Positions 34,319-43,882 are shown, numbered from the stretch's first letter. The stretch: 64,000 nt of DNA from Phaeocystidibacter sp965659415 (GCA_965659415.1 CBFHVA010000006.1:62001-126000); one strand, 5' to 3'. A program made the numbers and translations. Notes: generated from the sequence alone by a model not told the origin.

Positions 34319-34687
34319 ATGCAAGAGGAGCCAGCGTATCCAGCGCTCATCGAACAAATCATAGAAGGCATTGAAGATAATAAGGGCGAAGATATTACCG
34401 TCCTTGATCTTCGAAATCTTGAGAACTCCGTGTGTGATTTCTTTGTTATCACCACTGGTAATTCAAGCACCCAAGTAAAATCCATTGCTGAAGCTGTGGA
34501 AAAAAGAGTGCGTGAGCAACTTGGAGACAAGCCTTGGCACGTTGAAGGTGCTGACGGATCTGAATGGGTTCTCATGGATTACGTCAATGCAGTAGTGCAC
34601 GTATTCCTCTCGGATGCGCGCTCATTTTATGATTTAGAAAGTTTATGGGGTGATGCGGATGTGCATCACATTGAAACGAAATACTAA
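34319..34687 (+). CDS. rsfS: Ribosome silencing factor RsfS (Iojap family)
   Basis: 122 residues, standard length. Signatures are VLDLRNLENSVCDFFVITTG, SSTQVKSIAEAVEKR and WVLMDYVNAVVHVF. RsfS binds L14 (uL14) on the 50S subunit and blocks subunit joining in poor nutrient conditions. ftsH follows after 2 bases. Confidence 0.95.
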   Translation: MQEEPAYPALIEQIIEGIEDNKGEDITVLDLRNLENSVCDFFVITTGNSSTQVKSIAEAVEKRVREQLGDKPWHVEGADGSEWVLMDYVNAVVHVFLSDARSFYDLESLWGDADVHHIETKY

Positions 34688-34689
34688 GA

Positions 34690-36858
34690 ATGTATAAACA
34701 AGACGACAAACGTCAATTGGAGAAACTCAAAGAGCAATTTTCCAAGAAGAACGAAAAAAACAAGGGAAAAGGCGGAGGTGGAAATGACCCGAAGCGCCGA
34801 TTTAACCTTTATTGGCTATACGGCTTTATCATTTTATTCCTTTTAGGGCTCCAATTCTTCGGAGACTCATCAGGTGCCCAACAACGCGGAAGCTTTGCAA
34901 AGCTCACGGAATGGATCACCGAAAATGAGGTTGAGAAGGTAAAAATCATCAACAAAGAGGAGATTCAAGTCTACATCAACGAGGAAGCCTTAAAGAACAG
35001 TGAGGAGTTCGAGGATGTGGCTACAAAGAAGTTTTCTGAGGATGTGAATCCAGGTCCACATTTCTACTTTGAAATGCCTCTCGAGACCTTCGAGGATCGA
35101 CTCGCGCGGTACTACGAGGACAATCCAGGTGTATTGGAAGAGTATGGAGAAATAGAGCGCGTTTACCACAATCAACCCAACATTTGGGGTGACCTATTAG
35201 CTTGGATGCTCCCGCTCGTTATTCTGGTGGTTATTTGGGTATTCCTGATGCGCAGAATGAGTGGTGGCCCTGGTGGCGGTGGTTCTCAAATCTTCAATAT
35301 CGGCAAGTCGAAGGCACAGATCTACGACAAAGACACCAAGGTTCGTGTGACCTTTAACAATGTGGCCGGAATGGAAGGAGCCAAGGAAGAAGTACTTGAA
35401 ATTGTGGACTTTTTGAAAAACCCACAGAAGTACAGTAACCTAGGTGGTAAAATCCCACGTGGCGTATTGCTATCAGGCCCTCCGGGAACAGGTAAAACCC
35501 TTCTTGCAAAGGCGGTAGCTGGAGAAGCGAAAGTCCCTTTCTTCAGCCTGAGCGGATCCGATTTCGTCGAAATGTTTGTTGGTGTGGGTGCTTCCCGAGT
35601 GAGGGACCTATTCCGCCAAGCAAAAGAGAAGTCCCCATGTATCATTTTCATTGACGAGATTGACGCCATCGGTAGAGCCCGTGGAAAAAGTAACTTTTCC
35701 GGTGGTAATGATGAGCGCGAAAATACCTTGAATCAACTCTTGACAGAGATGGACGGTTTCGGCACGAATGAGCACGTTATCGTAATGGGTGCTACCAACC
35801 GCGCTGACATCCTAGACCGTGCCTTGATGCGCGCTGGACGATTCGACCGACTTATTTACGTGGATCTTCCAGAGCTCAATGAGCGAAGAGAAATATTCAA
35901 AGTTCACATGAAGCCAATCAAAGTGGCGGGTGAAATTGATGAAGATTTGCTTGCTCGTCAAACGCCTGGCTTCTCTGGTGCAGACATTGCCAACGTTTGT
36001 AATGAAGCCGCCTTAGTTGCTGCAAGGAAGAACAAAAAAGAGGTAGAAAAACAAGATTTCTTGGACGCCATTGACCGTATTGTGGGTGGATTGGAGAAAA
36101 AATCAAAGATCATCACACCTGAAGAAAAGAAGGTTATCGCATTCCACGAAGCCGGTCATGCCACAGTGAGCTGGCTGCTCGAGCACGCATCTCCACTTGT
36201 GAAAGTTACCATCGTTCCGCGCGGGCGCAGTCTTGGTGCGGCATGGTATCTTCCAGAAGAGCGTCAAATCACCACAGCCGAGCAAATGCAGGATGAAATG
36301 GCAGCCACCCTTGGAGGTAGAGCTGCAGAAGAAGTAATCTTCGGTAAAATCAGTACAGGTGCGTTGAGTGATCTCGAGAAGGTTACGAAGCAAGCCAGAG
36401 CCATGGTTACGGTGTATGGATTGAATAAACGCATCGGTAATGTGACCTACTACGACAGTACAGGGCAGAATGAATTCACTTTTGACAAACCCTATAGTGA
36501 GGAGACGGCTCAAGCAATAGACGAAGAGATTCGTGCCATTATTGAGGTGCAATATGTCCGTGCAGTCGAATTACTTCGCGCCAATAAAGACAAACTCACT
36601 GAACTCGCTGAAACCCTCTTAGACAAAGAGGTGATCTTTAGAGAGAACCTAGAGAAAATCTTTGGCGAGCGTAAATGGATGGATCGAGCTTCCAAAATTG
36701 AAGCTGCGGAAAAGGATGAAAAAGCTAAAGAAAACGGACTAGCATCGGAGACTGCCTCGACTGCAAGCAATGCCGACACGACCGCCTCAAGGGAAGATTC
36801 AGATAGCCAAAGTTCGTCATCTGACGATTCTTCACAAGGCGATGTGAAAACTTCGTAG
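34690..36858 (+). CDS. ftsH: ATP-dependent zinc metalloprotease FtsH
   Basis: 722 residues. A long Gly/Lys-rich cytoplasmic N-terminus precedes membrane span 1 (about 39-57), a periplasmic domain of about 110 residues, and span 2 (about 167-187). AAA+ motifs are Walker A GPPGTGKT (263-270), Walker B IIFIDEID (318-325) and the pore motif FVGVGA. The protease has HEAGH at 486-490. The C-terminal about 40 residues are an Ala/Ser/Asp-rich low-complexity tail. It degrades misfolded membrane proteins and regulatory substrates. It follows rsfS by 2 bases. Confidence 0.97.
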   Translation: MYKQDDKRQLEKLKEQFSKKNEKNKGKGGGGNDPKRRFNLYWLYGFIILFLLGLQFFGDSSGAQQRGSFAKLTEWITENEVEKVKIINKEEIQVYINEEALKNSEEFEDVATKKFSEDVNPGPHFYFEMPLETFEDRLARYYEDNPGVLEEYGEIERVYHNQPNIWGDLLAWMLPLVILVVIWVFLMRRMSGGPGGGGSQIFNIGKSKAQIYDKDTKVRVTFNNVAGMEGAKEEVLEIVDFLKNPQKYSNLGGKIPRGVLLSGPPGTGKTLLAKAVAGEAKVPFFSLSGSDFVEMFVGVGASRVRDLFRQAKEKSPCIIFIDEIDAIGRARGKSNFSGGNDERENTLNQLLTEMDGFGTNEHVIVMGATNRADILDRALMRAGRFDRLIYVDLPELNERREIFKVHMKPIKVAGEIDEDLLARQTPGFSGADIANVCNEAALVAARKNKKEVEKQDFLDAIDRIVGGLEKKSKIITPEEKKVIAFHEAGHATVSWLLEHASPLVKVTIVPRGRSLGAAWYLPEERQITTAEQMQDEMAATLGGRAAEEVIFGKISTGALSDLEKVTKQARAMVTVYGLNKRIGNVTYYDSTGQNEFTFDKPYSEETAQAIDEEIRAIIEVQYVRAVELLRANKDKLTELAETLLDKEVIFRENLEKIFGERKWMDRASKIEAAEKDEKAKENGLASETASTASNADTTASREDSDSQSSSSDDSSQGDVKTS

Positions 36859-36876
36859 AGATAAGTTGCTACTTAT

Positions 36877-36909
36877 AGTTGGATTTGGGTAATTTGTACC
36901 TATCCAACT
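36877..36909 (+). other. Hairpin upstream of the LUD gene
   Basis: Outer 8-bp stem AGTTGGAT / ATCCAACT (36877-36884 with 36902-36909) and inner 4-bp stem GGTA / TACC with an ATTTG loop. It lies 19 nt before ATG 36929 and has no T tail, so it is more like a leader structure or operator than a terminator. The ftsH-LUD gap is otherwise empty. Confidence 0.45.
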
Positions 36910-36928
36910 TTAGGAAGCACAAAAGAAT

Positions 36929-37564
36929 ATGGGGCAAAAAGGCAAACCGGGGTTATTCGGTAAGCTCTTTTCGGTTTTAAGCGGCAAACCCGATGAAAGC
37001 GGTGAGGATGAGTTGACCGACAAAAGTCCCTACGCCCCTAAAGAAGAAGAGCCCATCGATGTTCGATTTGTACAGACGTACACGGACAACGGTGGGCACT
37101 TTTTGTATTGCGAAAGCATGGAGGAGGCCTTGATTAACGTCGAGAAAATTTGCCGTGAAAATCAGCTTCAAAGCCTGTTTACGTTAGAAGAATCCCTCTT
37201 GACACCATTGAAAAAAGTGGGCTTTACCGTTCAAACCGAGAGTCCAAGCTTGAGCGATTGTATGTGCTCGACTTGCGAAGCTCTGGTAGCCTTCAATGGC
37301 GGGATTATGATTACCGATCATCAATTGGGAATCTTCAAAATCGCAGACCTACCTGAAACGCGAATCATCTTGGCCCGGACGAGTCAGGTAGTGGATAGTC
37401 TCTCTTCAGGGATGGCCAGAATCAACAATACCTACCGCACAAATCGCCCAACTCAAATTACTACTCTGAAAGGTGCACAGAGCGAAGCAGTGCGACAGGC
37501 TTCGGCCGATCCAAACAAAAATAGGACACTCTATTTACTCCTTATCGAAGACGATTTGCAATGA
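36929..37564 (+). CDS. LUD-domain protein (LutC/YkgG-like)
   Basis: 211 residues. The N-terminal 50 are charged and probably disordered. The rest is a LUD fold: VEKICRENQLQSLF, CMCSTCEALVAFNGGIMITDHQLG and LARTSQVVDSLSSGMARI. Family members include LutC of the lactate-oxidation complex, but lutA and lutB are absent here. I recall the order ftsH-LUD-cdsA in other Flavobacteriales, which would suggest a different, conserved role. A CxxC pair (CMCSTC) could be redox-active or metal-binding. Its stop overlaps the cdsA start by 4 bases. A hairpin precedes it at 36877-36909. Confidence 0.8.
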   Translation: MGQKGKPGLFGKLFSVLSGKPDESGEDELTDKSPYAPKEEEPIDVRFVQTYTDNGGHFLYCESMEEALINVEKICRENQLQSLFTLEESLLTPLKKVGFTVQTESPSLSDCMCSTCEALVAFNGGIMITDHQLGIFKIADLPETRIILARTSQVVDSLSSGMARINNTYRTNRPTQITTLKGAQSEAVRQASADPNKNRTLYLLLIEDDLQ

Positions 37565-38367
37565 GTGAAATTATTCGCAGAGTTATTTACGGCGCCATCT
37601 ACGTTGCCCTTGTTACCATTTGCGTAATATACCCTCCTTATGCAACCTTTGGATTAATGACCCTTTTCGGCATCGTGGGATTCTTTGAGATGCAAAGTAT
37701 CCACAAAAGGAAGTCAAAGCTATACGGGTCAACACTCTTTGGAATCCTGCTACTCATAGGCTTTGCATTCAACACAGCGCTCAGCGATGTCTCATTCAAT
37801 CCAACTACTCCTCTTATGTTGGGGTTCGTTCTGCTCGTTGTGGAGCACATCTTCACAAAAGGATCGGAAAAATCTACGCAAGGAATCAACACCAGCGCAA
37901 TGACGCTGCTCTACTTGGGAATCCCATTAAGCTATGCCCCATTGATTTCCAACCTCGGAAATGATGCAAATCCACTGCCTCTAATGGGCGTATTCGTATT
38001 CATCTGGACAAATGACACCTTCGCTTACTTGGTAGGAAGGACTATCGGCAAAAGAAAATTGAGCAAACGTCTATCTCCTAAAAAGAGTATAGAAGGCTTT
38101 CTCGGAGGGCTGGCCTTTGGGCTTCTAGCCGCCTACCTTGTACATCAATTCACTACCAGTGAACTCACTTTGACTCAATGGTTTATTCTATCTCTGATAG
38201 CTGGAGTAGCGGGAACGCTCGGTGATTTATTTGAAAGCGCCTTAAAAAGATCCGCAGGAGTTAAAGACTCCGGAAAATTGATTCCTGGACATGGAGGTGT
38301 TTTAGATCGAATTGACAGTTTCCTCTTCGCCGCGCCTCTAGCCTATCTATATTTGTCACTGACTTAA
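37561..38367 (+). CDS. cdsA: Phosphatidate cytidylyltransferase
   Basis: 268 residues with about eight membrane spans. The CdsA signature is near the C-terminus: SALKRSAGVKDSGKLIPGHGGVLDRIDS, with LGDLFES just before it. It converts phosphatidic acid and CTP to CDP-diacylglycerol at the inner membrane. It overlaps the LUD gene by 4 bases and precedes psd by 10 bases, so phospholipid synthesis genes are clustered. Confidence 0.96.
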   Translation: MSEIIRRVIYGAIYVALVTICVIYPPYATFGLMTLFGIVGFFEMQSIHKRKSKLYGSTLFGILLLIGFAFNTALSDVSFNPTTPLMLGFVLLVVEHIFTKGSEKSTQGINTSAMTLLYLGIPLSYAPLISNLGNDANPLPLMGVFVFIWTNDTFAYLVGRTIGKRKLSKRLSPKKSIEGFLGGLAFGLLAAYLVHQFTTSELTLTQWFILSLIAGVAGTLGDLFESALKRSAGVKDSGKLIPGHGGVLDRIDSFLFAAPLAYLYLSLT

Positions 38368-38377
38368 AACACCGTTC

Positions 38378-39037
38378 ATGAAACTACATAGAGAAGGACA
38401 AAAGCCGCTAATGGTGGCATTTATCGTCCTTACCTCCATCAATATCGTCCTTAATTTAATTGGCTTTATGCCTGAGTGGATCGAGGGATTGTTGATCTTA
38501 GCTTCCGTAACCTTATACGGCTTAATGGTCTACTTTTTCCGCGACCCGCAGCGATTTACACATGCTGAGCCTAAGCAAATTATCGCTCCAGCTGATGGAA
38601 AAGTTGTAGCTATCCAGGAGGTTGAAGAAACGGAGTTTTTTAATGACACGCGTATCCAAGTTTCGATTTTCATGTCGCCTCTAAACGTCCACGTCAACCG
38701 CTACCCAATGGGAGGAAAGGTCGTTTATTCTAAACATCATCCAGGAGCATTCCTTGTGGCTTGGCATCCAAAGTCGAGTACATTGAATGAAAGAACTACC
38801 GTGGTCGTAGAAAATGGCGAAGGCACACAAGTAATGCACCGTCAGATTGCTGGAGCCGTAGCGCGCAGAATAATCAACTACGCTCAGCCAAAGCAAGTTG
38901 TGAAAACTGGAGATGAAAGCGGCTTCATTCGGTTCGGTTCGCGAGTTGACATTTTACTCCCGAAAGATGCAAAAATCTTGGTTGACATCAATCAAAAGCC
39001 AGTAGGTGGGGAAACCATCCTTGCCGAATTATCGTAG
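38378..39037 (+). CDS. psd: Phosphatidylserine decarboxylase (PSD-A type)
   Basis: 219 residues, the short archaeal/Bacteroidota type. Two N-terminal membrane spans are followed by IIAPADGKVVAIQEVEE, SIFMSPLNVHVNRYPMGG, and the self-cleavage site FGSRVDI (Gly-Ser) at about residue 187. Cleavage there creates the pyruvoyl prosthetic group. It makes phosphatidylethanolamine. It directly follows cdsA; pssA is not visible. Confidence 0.94.
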   Translation: MKLHREGQKPLMVAFIVLTSINIVLNLIGFMPEWIEGLLILASVTLYGLMVYFFRDPQRFTHAEPKQIIAPADGKVVAIQEVEETEFFNDTRIQVSIFMSPLNVHVNRYPMGGKVVYSKHHPGAFLVAWHPKSSTLNERTTVVVENGEGTQVMHRQIAGAVARRIINYAQPKQVVKTGDESGFIRFGSRVDILLPKDAKILVDINQKPVGGETILAELS

Positions 39038-39100
39038 GTTGTTGATATATCTGTTAATAGTACCAGAATGTCAACGTTCGTGATTAGCGCTGAAATTCTT

Positions 39101-39108
39101 TATTTTTG
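39101..39108 (+). promoter_or_regulatory. Candidate -7 element TATTTTTG
   Basis: Exact TAnnTTTG, 15 nt before ATG 39124, suggesting the ACBP gene has its own promoter despite following psd by 86 bases. Confidence 0.4.
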
Positions 39109-39123
39109 ATTAAAATCCAGTTA

Positions 39124-39426
39124 ATGGTGGGTAAAAGCTTGGATCAAGAATTTGAAAAATACGTAGCGCTTGGACGCAAGATGCCAAAGCAGGCTCCGGA
39201 TCGGATGCTGATTGCCTACGGCTATTTCAAACAAGCTACGGAAGGTGACAATACCTTCGACCGTCCCACGACCAACAGTGATATCGTTCGAACGTTCATG
39301 CACGACCAATGGCGCCGACTTAGGGGAATGTCCAAAGAGGAAGCTATGAAACGCTACATCTCGTTCATCAAAGATTTGCTGCTCGAAGTAGATGAGCCCG
39401 TAAGCTCAGCCGCACAGAACGGCTAA
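39124..39426 (+). CDS. Acyl-CoA-binding protein
   Basis: 100 residues, one ACBP domain. It has the family pattern FEKYVALGRKMPK, then ILIAYGYFKQATEGD-like spacing (here LIAYGYFKQATEGDN), and a following helix with QWRRLRGMSKEEAMKRYI, where eukaryotic ACBPs have the W-x-x-x-G-x-S segment. It would bind long-chain acyl-CoA in the cytoplasm, in keeping with the neighbouring phospholipid genes. It converges on cmk with only 3 bases between stop codons and no separate terminator. Confidence 0.9.
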   Translation: MVGKSLDQEFEKYVALGRKMPKQAPDRMLIAYGYFKQATEGDNTFDRPTTNSDIVRTFMHDQWRRLRGMSKEEAMKRYISFIKDLLLEVDEPVSSAAQNG

Positions 39427-39429
39427 TAT

Positions 39430-40110
39430 CTACATCAAGCTTTCCACCCAACTCACCACTTTTTGAAATTGAGCCTCTGGACTCAAATTGGAGTTGTCTA
39501 ATTTTCGAGCATCCGAAGCCATCACCAAAGGACTATCCGCCCTGCTGCTGTCAATAGCATCTCTTTCCGTCAAGTTCTTCGCTACTTCTTCAAGGGTAAT
39601 ACTCACCCCTTTTGATTGAAGCTCTTGAAAACGCCTCACCGCTCGAATCTCATCTGAGGCCGTCATGAAAATCTTCAAATCTGCATTGGGAAAAACAACG
39701 GTTCCAATATCACGACCATCCATCACTACACTCGACCCTTTTGCCAAATCCCTTTGTTGATCGACCATAGCGCGGCGTACAGCTGAAATTGCACTCACAT
39801 AACTCACTCGATTGGATACGTCCATTTTGCGAATCTCATCCTCAACATCTTTTCCGTTGAGCACCGTTCGATTCTTCCCGTTTGCATCCCGAAGAAAGCT
39901 GATACGCGTGCGCTTGATCAGACCATCGACGTCTTTGACCTCATTATTATCATCGAGGTATCCTCCCTTCCAAGCCTCTAACGTAATCGCTCGGTACATC
40001 GCACCAGAGTCCACATAGATAAATCCAAAATGCTCTGCTAACTGTTTCGCTAGTGTGCTTTTTCCAGTTGAAGACTTACCGTCGATTGCAATTGTAATGG
40101 TGGTGCTCAT
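39430..40110 (-). CDS. cmk: Cytidylate kinase
   Basis: 226 residues. The P-loop IDGKSSTGKSTLAKQL and VDSGAMYRAITL, followed by the NMP-binding domain and VVMDGRDIGTVVFPNA, identify CMP kinase. It phosphorylates CMP and dCMP. It is encoded 12 bases after porQ on the same strand, probably one transcript. Confidence 0.96.
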   Translation of the reverse strand: MSTTITIAIDGKSSTGKSTLAKQLAEHFGFIYVDSGAMYRAITLEAWKGGYLDDNNEVKDVDGLIKRTRISFLRDANGKNRTVLNGKDVEDEIRKMDVSNRVSYVSAISAVRRAMVDQQRDLAKGSSVVMDGRDIGTVVFPNADLKIFMTASDEIRAVRRFQELQSKGVSITLEEVAKNLTERDAIDSSRADSPLVMASDARKLDNSNLSPEAQFQKVVSWVESLM

Positions 40111-40122
40111 AACTTGCTCTGA

Positions 40123-41160
40123 TTAGGAGCCAAAATCGTTAAGATCTACTGATATTCCAAGGTGATGCATCCGTCCGGCCACATGCACATAACGGTTGCC
40201 ATAGTTTAAATGGAACTTTGATAATCGGATACCTACACCGAATGTAAGACCGGCTGAGGTTCGTCGAGAGGGAATTCGCATTTCCAAAGCTCTTCGCAAA
40301 CTGAAGCCTAATTGAACATTCAAACGGCTGCCCAAACGAAGATCACCGCTGAATGAAAAATGCCTTCCCAACTTATTGAAAAAGCTCGGGTCATTGTACG
40401 TCTCTTCGCCAGTTATGGGATCGCGTTCTACGGCATTGGGATCGAAATAAGTAAGATCCCAGCGCTGTAAATTTTCAACTTGAATGGTCCAACGCAGCGG
40501 TAGATGTTCGAATCGATTGGAGATAGCAAACTGCAATTCGAACGGCAGTTGCTCGCGCTCGCCCGCATAGCTTAAAGCTTGAAAGCCGATATTCTTAGCG
40601 ACAAGAGCAAAGGCAAAACGATTCTTTGGAATCTGATAAACCGCGGCTATATCTGTCGCCAAACCAAAACTGTAGTATTGTTCATATACCGAGTTAATCA
40701 ACTTGACATTGGTACCAAATTGCCAATTGGAATCAAGCCGATAACTGTATCCAGCGTTCAAAAGTTGATCTGTGGCTCTAAAAGTACCGGTTGAATTTCC
40801 ATTGACATCTGTCCCGTTGAAGGTGCCATAGTCGACGTAGCGAAATCCAACCATCACATTGTGCTCCGTACCGTATCCAAAGCCATAGGCCGCCTCAGCG
40901 GCATTCACACCTCCCGGCACATTCACGTATCCAAAACTAATCTGACCCCTATGATCTTCTCTGAGTAAAGCCGGGTTTAACCAAGCGAACTCCAAATCAC
41001 TTTCAACTCCAGCTAATGTAGCTTGAGAAAGCGCGCTTACGCGTGCTGAGGGAGTGAGGTTTAAAAACGAATACGTTGTATTTCCGCCCAATTGCGACCA
41101 CCCTTGAAACCCTGCAAAAAGGAGAGCTATCAATCCAAAAAAACGGAGGTGTCTGAGCAT
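40123..41160 (-). CDS. porQ: Type IX secretion system protein PorQ
   Basis: 345 residues from ATG 41160. This start opens a signal peptide (MLRHLRFFGLIALLFAGFQG, then WSQ) and lies downstream of the lon terminator; earlier in-frame starts lie within or before that terminator. The mature protein is a beta-barrel of the PorQ/PorV-like group: YSFLNLTPSARVSALSQATL, FAWLNPALLREDHRGQISFG, and ALEMRIPSRRTSAGLTFGVG near the end. PorQ helps anchor cargo at the outer membrane after T9SS export. A T9SS cargo protein is encoded at 27682-29472. Confidence 0.88.
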   Translation of the reverse strand: MLRHLRFFGLIALLFAGFQGWSQLGGNTTYSFLNLTPSARVSALSQATLAGVESDLEFAWLNPALLREDHRGQISFGYVNVPGGVNAAEAAYGFGYGTEHNVMVGFRYVDYGTFNGTDVNGNSTGTFRATDQLLNAGYSYRLDSNWQFGTNVKLINSVYEQYYSFGLATDIAAVYQIPKNRFAFALVAKNIGFQALSYAGEREQLPFELQFAISNRFEHLPLRWTIQVENLQRWDLTYFDPNAVERDPITGEETYNDPSFFNKLGRHFSFSGDLRLGSRLNVQLGFSLRRALEMRIPSRRTSAGLTFGVGIRLSKFHLNYGNRYVHVAGRMHHLGISVDLNDFGS

Positions 41161-41164
41161 GCTC

Positions 41165-41172
41165 GGAAGGTA
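41165..41172 (-). promoter_or_regulatory. Candidate start-proximal -7-like element TACCTTCC
   Basis: TAnnTT core on the minus strand, 4 nt before the porQ ATG; the same octamer and spacing occur before phoH. Weak alone. Confidence 0.3.
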
Positions 41173-41184
41173 CTTCATTCCATC

Positions 41185-41224
41185 GAAAAAACGGAGAGCC
41201 GCCTCAATTATTGGGCGGCTCTCC
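41185..41224 (-). terminator. Intrinsic terminator of lon
   Basis: On the minus strand, an 11-bp perfect stem GGAGAGCCGCC / GGCGGCTCTCC with a 10-nt loop, then GTTTTTTC. It lies 17 bases after the lon stop and separates lon from porQ. Confidence 0.93.
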
Positions 41225-41241
41225 ATATTTGCAAAGAGTAA

Positions 41242-43707
41242 TTAATTCACCTTGTTCTTCGACTCATCTGGCACATGCAGATCTTTATAATCCTTGGGCC
41301 GCTGATTTGTTAGGGCCAATTCTACCACCTCATTCATTTCTTTCACGAAGTGGAAGTTCATGCCCTTAATATAGCTTTCATTGATCTCTTCAATGTCTTT
41401 GCGATTCTCCTCGCACAGTATTACCTCCTTGATATCGGCGCGTTTAGCAGCGAGGATTTTCTCCTTGATGCCGCCCACGGGAAGCACCTTACCTCTCAGG
41501 GTTATCTCTCCTGTCATGGCCAATCTGGCTTTCACTCTTCGTTGAGTAAATACACTGGCCAAGGCGGTGAGAATGGTGACCCCAGCTGATGGTCCATCTT
41601 TGGGCACGGCTCCCGCTGGAACGTGAATATTGATATCCCATTTCTTGAAGGCTTCCAATGGAATATTAAACTCATCCGCATGAGATTTCAGATAGGCAAG
41701 AGCGATAGTCGCGGATTCTTTCATCACATCACCAAGATTGCCCGTTATAGCAACACGGCCATTCCCCCTGCTTAAGGAGCTCTCGATGAACAGGATATCG
41801 CCCCCTACTGGAGTCCAAGCCAATCCAGTGACTACCCCTGCCACGTCATTCCCGTCGTATCGGTCTCTGGAGAACCTCGGTGCTTTCAAGATCTCGCGAA
41901 TATCATCCTTGGAAACCTTTTCGGAATACTCCTCTTCCATGGCTACACTCTTAGCTGCATGCCGAACGAGTCGTGCCAATTGCTTCTCCAACGTTCGTAC
42001 GCCAGACTCACGTGTATAACTATCAATTACAGAAGCTAATTCGCGTTTTCCGATGCTGGCTTGTGTTCTCTTCAAGCCATGATCCTTTAAAAGCTTAGGC
42101 CAAAGGTGCTTCTTACCAATTTCAACCTTTTCTTCTTGCGTATAGCCGTGCATTTCAATGATTTCCATTCGGTCGCGCAATGCAGGCTGAATGGTTCCCA
42201 AATTGTTGGCCGTAGCAATGAAGAGTACTTTTGAAAGATCAAAACCCAACTCTACGAAGTTGTCGTAGAACTCGCTATTCTGTTCTGGATCGAGTACCTC
42301 AAGCATTGCGCTGCTTGGGTCACCCTGACCTCCATAGGTCAGTTTATCGATTTCATCCAAAACAAAAACTGGGTTCGATGTCCCTGCCTTTTTCAAACTT
42401 TGAATGATTCGTCCAGGCATAGCCCCAATGTAGGTTTTTCGGTGCCCTCTGATCTCAGCTTCGTCGCGCAAACCGCCAAGTGAAATCCGAATATACTCAC
42501 GTCCTAAAGCTTGCGCCACGCTTCGTCCCAAGCTGGTTTTACCCACACCTGGAGGTCCATATAAGCAGAGAATAGGACTCTTCATATCATTCTTCAACTT
42601 CAACACTGCGAGGTACTCTATGATGCGCTCTTTCACCTCATCAAGTCCATAATGATCACGATCGAGAATTCTACGAGCTCTATTCAAATCGAAGTTATCC
42701 TTGCTGAATTCGTTCCACGGTAAGTCGAGAAGTAACTCAAGGTAATTTCGTTGAATGCTATATTCGGGAACTTGTGGATTCAGGCGCTGAAGCTTGCTAA
42801 GCTCTTTCTCAAAATGCTCTCCCGTCTTCTTACCCCACTTCTTGCTTTTCGCCTTGATGCGCATCTCCTCAATCTCACCTTCAATGCTATTTCCACCCAA
42901 TTCTTCTTGAATGGTGCGCATTTGCTGTTGAAGGAAATACTCGCGCTGCTGTTGATCAAACTCGTGTTTAACCTTGGTTTGAATCTCATTCTTTACCTCG
43001 AGCATCTGAAGCTCTTTGGTGAGTTGCTCCAATACAATTCTGGAGCGTTCGCGCATGGAACGCGTCTCGAGAAGCTCTTGCTTCCCTTCTACTTCCATGC
43101 TCATATTGGAAGCAATGAAATGCAGCAAAAATCGATCGCTTTGAATGTTCTTGAGCGCCGCTTGAGCCTCCGTTGGTATCTGCGGACTTTGCTCTATTAT
43201 CTGCGAAGCCAACTCTTTAATAGAATCGATTTGACCCGTGAACACCGTGTCATTTTCAACGGGATCTTCTTCGTCGAGAAGTTCGATCTTGGCTTTGTGA
43301 TAGGGTTCTGTAGCTATAATTTCAACAATGCGAAAACGCCTTTTCCCTTGAATGATGATCGTCGTGTTACCATCAGGCATTTTAAAACTCCGGATGATCT
43401 TTGCTAGAGTACCCACTTCATAGATATCGCCAAAGTTGGGGTTCTCCGTTGATGCGTCGCGTTGGGCAACCACTCCAATGAGTTTATCTGAAGATGATTG
43501 AACGTCTTCGATCAATCGAATTGATTTATCTCTACCTGCCGTGATCGGACTTACTACTCCGGGAAAGAGTACCGTGTTGCGCAAAGGAAGGATGGGAAGT
43601 TCGGTAGGGACCTCATTCTCACCCAATTCATTTTCAGCCTCGTTGGTAATTAGGGGAATGAACTCCGTTTCTTCCGACAAAAGCTGAGTGAAACCTATTT
43701 TATCCAT
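41242..43707 (-). CDS. lon: ATP-dependent protease Lon
   Basis: 821 residues. The Lon N-terminal substrate domain (about 33-235) leads into a coiled-coil helix rich in Gln (QQQREYFLQQQMRTIQEELG). The AAA+ domain has Walker A GPPGVGKT at 384-391. The protease domain has catalytic Ser707 in KDGPSAGV and Lys750 in VGGIKEK, exactly 43 residues apart as in E. coli Lon. It degrades damaged and regulatory proteins in the cytoplasm. The 175 bases upstream hold no gene; no clear TAnnTTTG or heat-shock operator was recognised there. Confidence 0.97.
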   Translation of the reverse strand: MDKIGFTQLLSEETEFIPLITNEAENELGENEVPTELPILPLRNTVLFPGVVSPITAGRDKSIRLIEDVQSSSDKLIGVVAQRDASTENPNFGDIYEVGTLAKIIRSFKMPDGNTTIIIQGKRRFRIVEIIATEPYHKAKIELLDEEDPVENDTVFTGQIDSIKELASQIIEQSPQIPTEAQAALKNIQSDRFLLHFIASNMSMEVEGKQELLETRSMRERSRIVLEQLTKELQMLEVKNEIQTKVKHEFDQQQREYFLQQQMRTIQEELGGNSIEGEIEEMRIKAKSKKWGKKTGEHFEKELSKLQRLNPQVPEYSIQRNYLELLLDLPWNEFSKDNFDLNRARRILDRDHYGLDEVKERIIEYLAVLKLKNDMKSPILCLYGPPGVGKTSLGRSVAQALGREYIRISLGGLRDEAEIRGHRKTYIGAMPGRIIQSLKKAGTSNPVFVLDEIDKLTYGGQGDPSSAMLEVLDPEQNSEFYDNFVELGFDLSKVLFIATANNLGTIQPALRDRMEIIEMHGYTQEEKVEIGKKHLWPKLLKDHGLKRTQASIGKRELASVIDSYTRESGVRTLEKQLARLVRHAAKSVAMEEEYSEKVSKDDIREILKAPRFSRDRYDGNDVAGVVTGLAWTPVGGDILFIESSLSRGNGRVAITGNLGDVMKESATIALAYLKSHADEFNIPLEAFKKWDINIHVPAGAVPKDGPSAGVTILTALASVFTQRRVKARLAMTGEITLRGKVLPVGGIKEKILAAKRADIKEVILCEENRKDIEEINESYIKGMNFHFVKEMNEVVELALTNQRPKDYKDLHVPDESKNKVN

Positions 43708-43882
43708 ATGATATCGCCTTAGGGCGCTTTAATTCTTAGTCAATATGACAGCTAGAAATGGCACCCCCATCGGTACACGCTAGATTTCATGCTGTCCGGG
43801 GTAAAAGGTCAACTCGCGTGCCAAGATGCTCGACCTGCTAAATTGACCGAAGTCTAGAAAATAATGCTGATGCTATGTCAGG

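Noticed and set aside
42751..43407. 218-codon plus-strand open frame
   Set aside because: Entirely antisense to lon; hydrophobic by virtue of antisense coding, with no family features.
43801..43856. Possible terminator or operator in the lon upstream gap
   Set aside because: Only a GGTCAA/TTGACC pair about 37 bases apart; no stem of useful strength or T tail.
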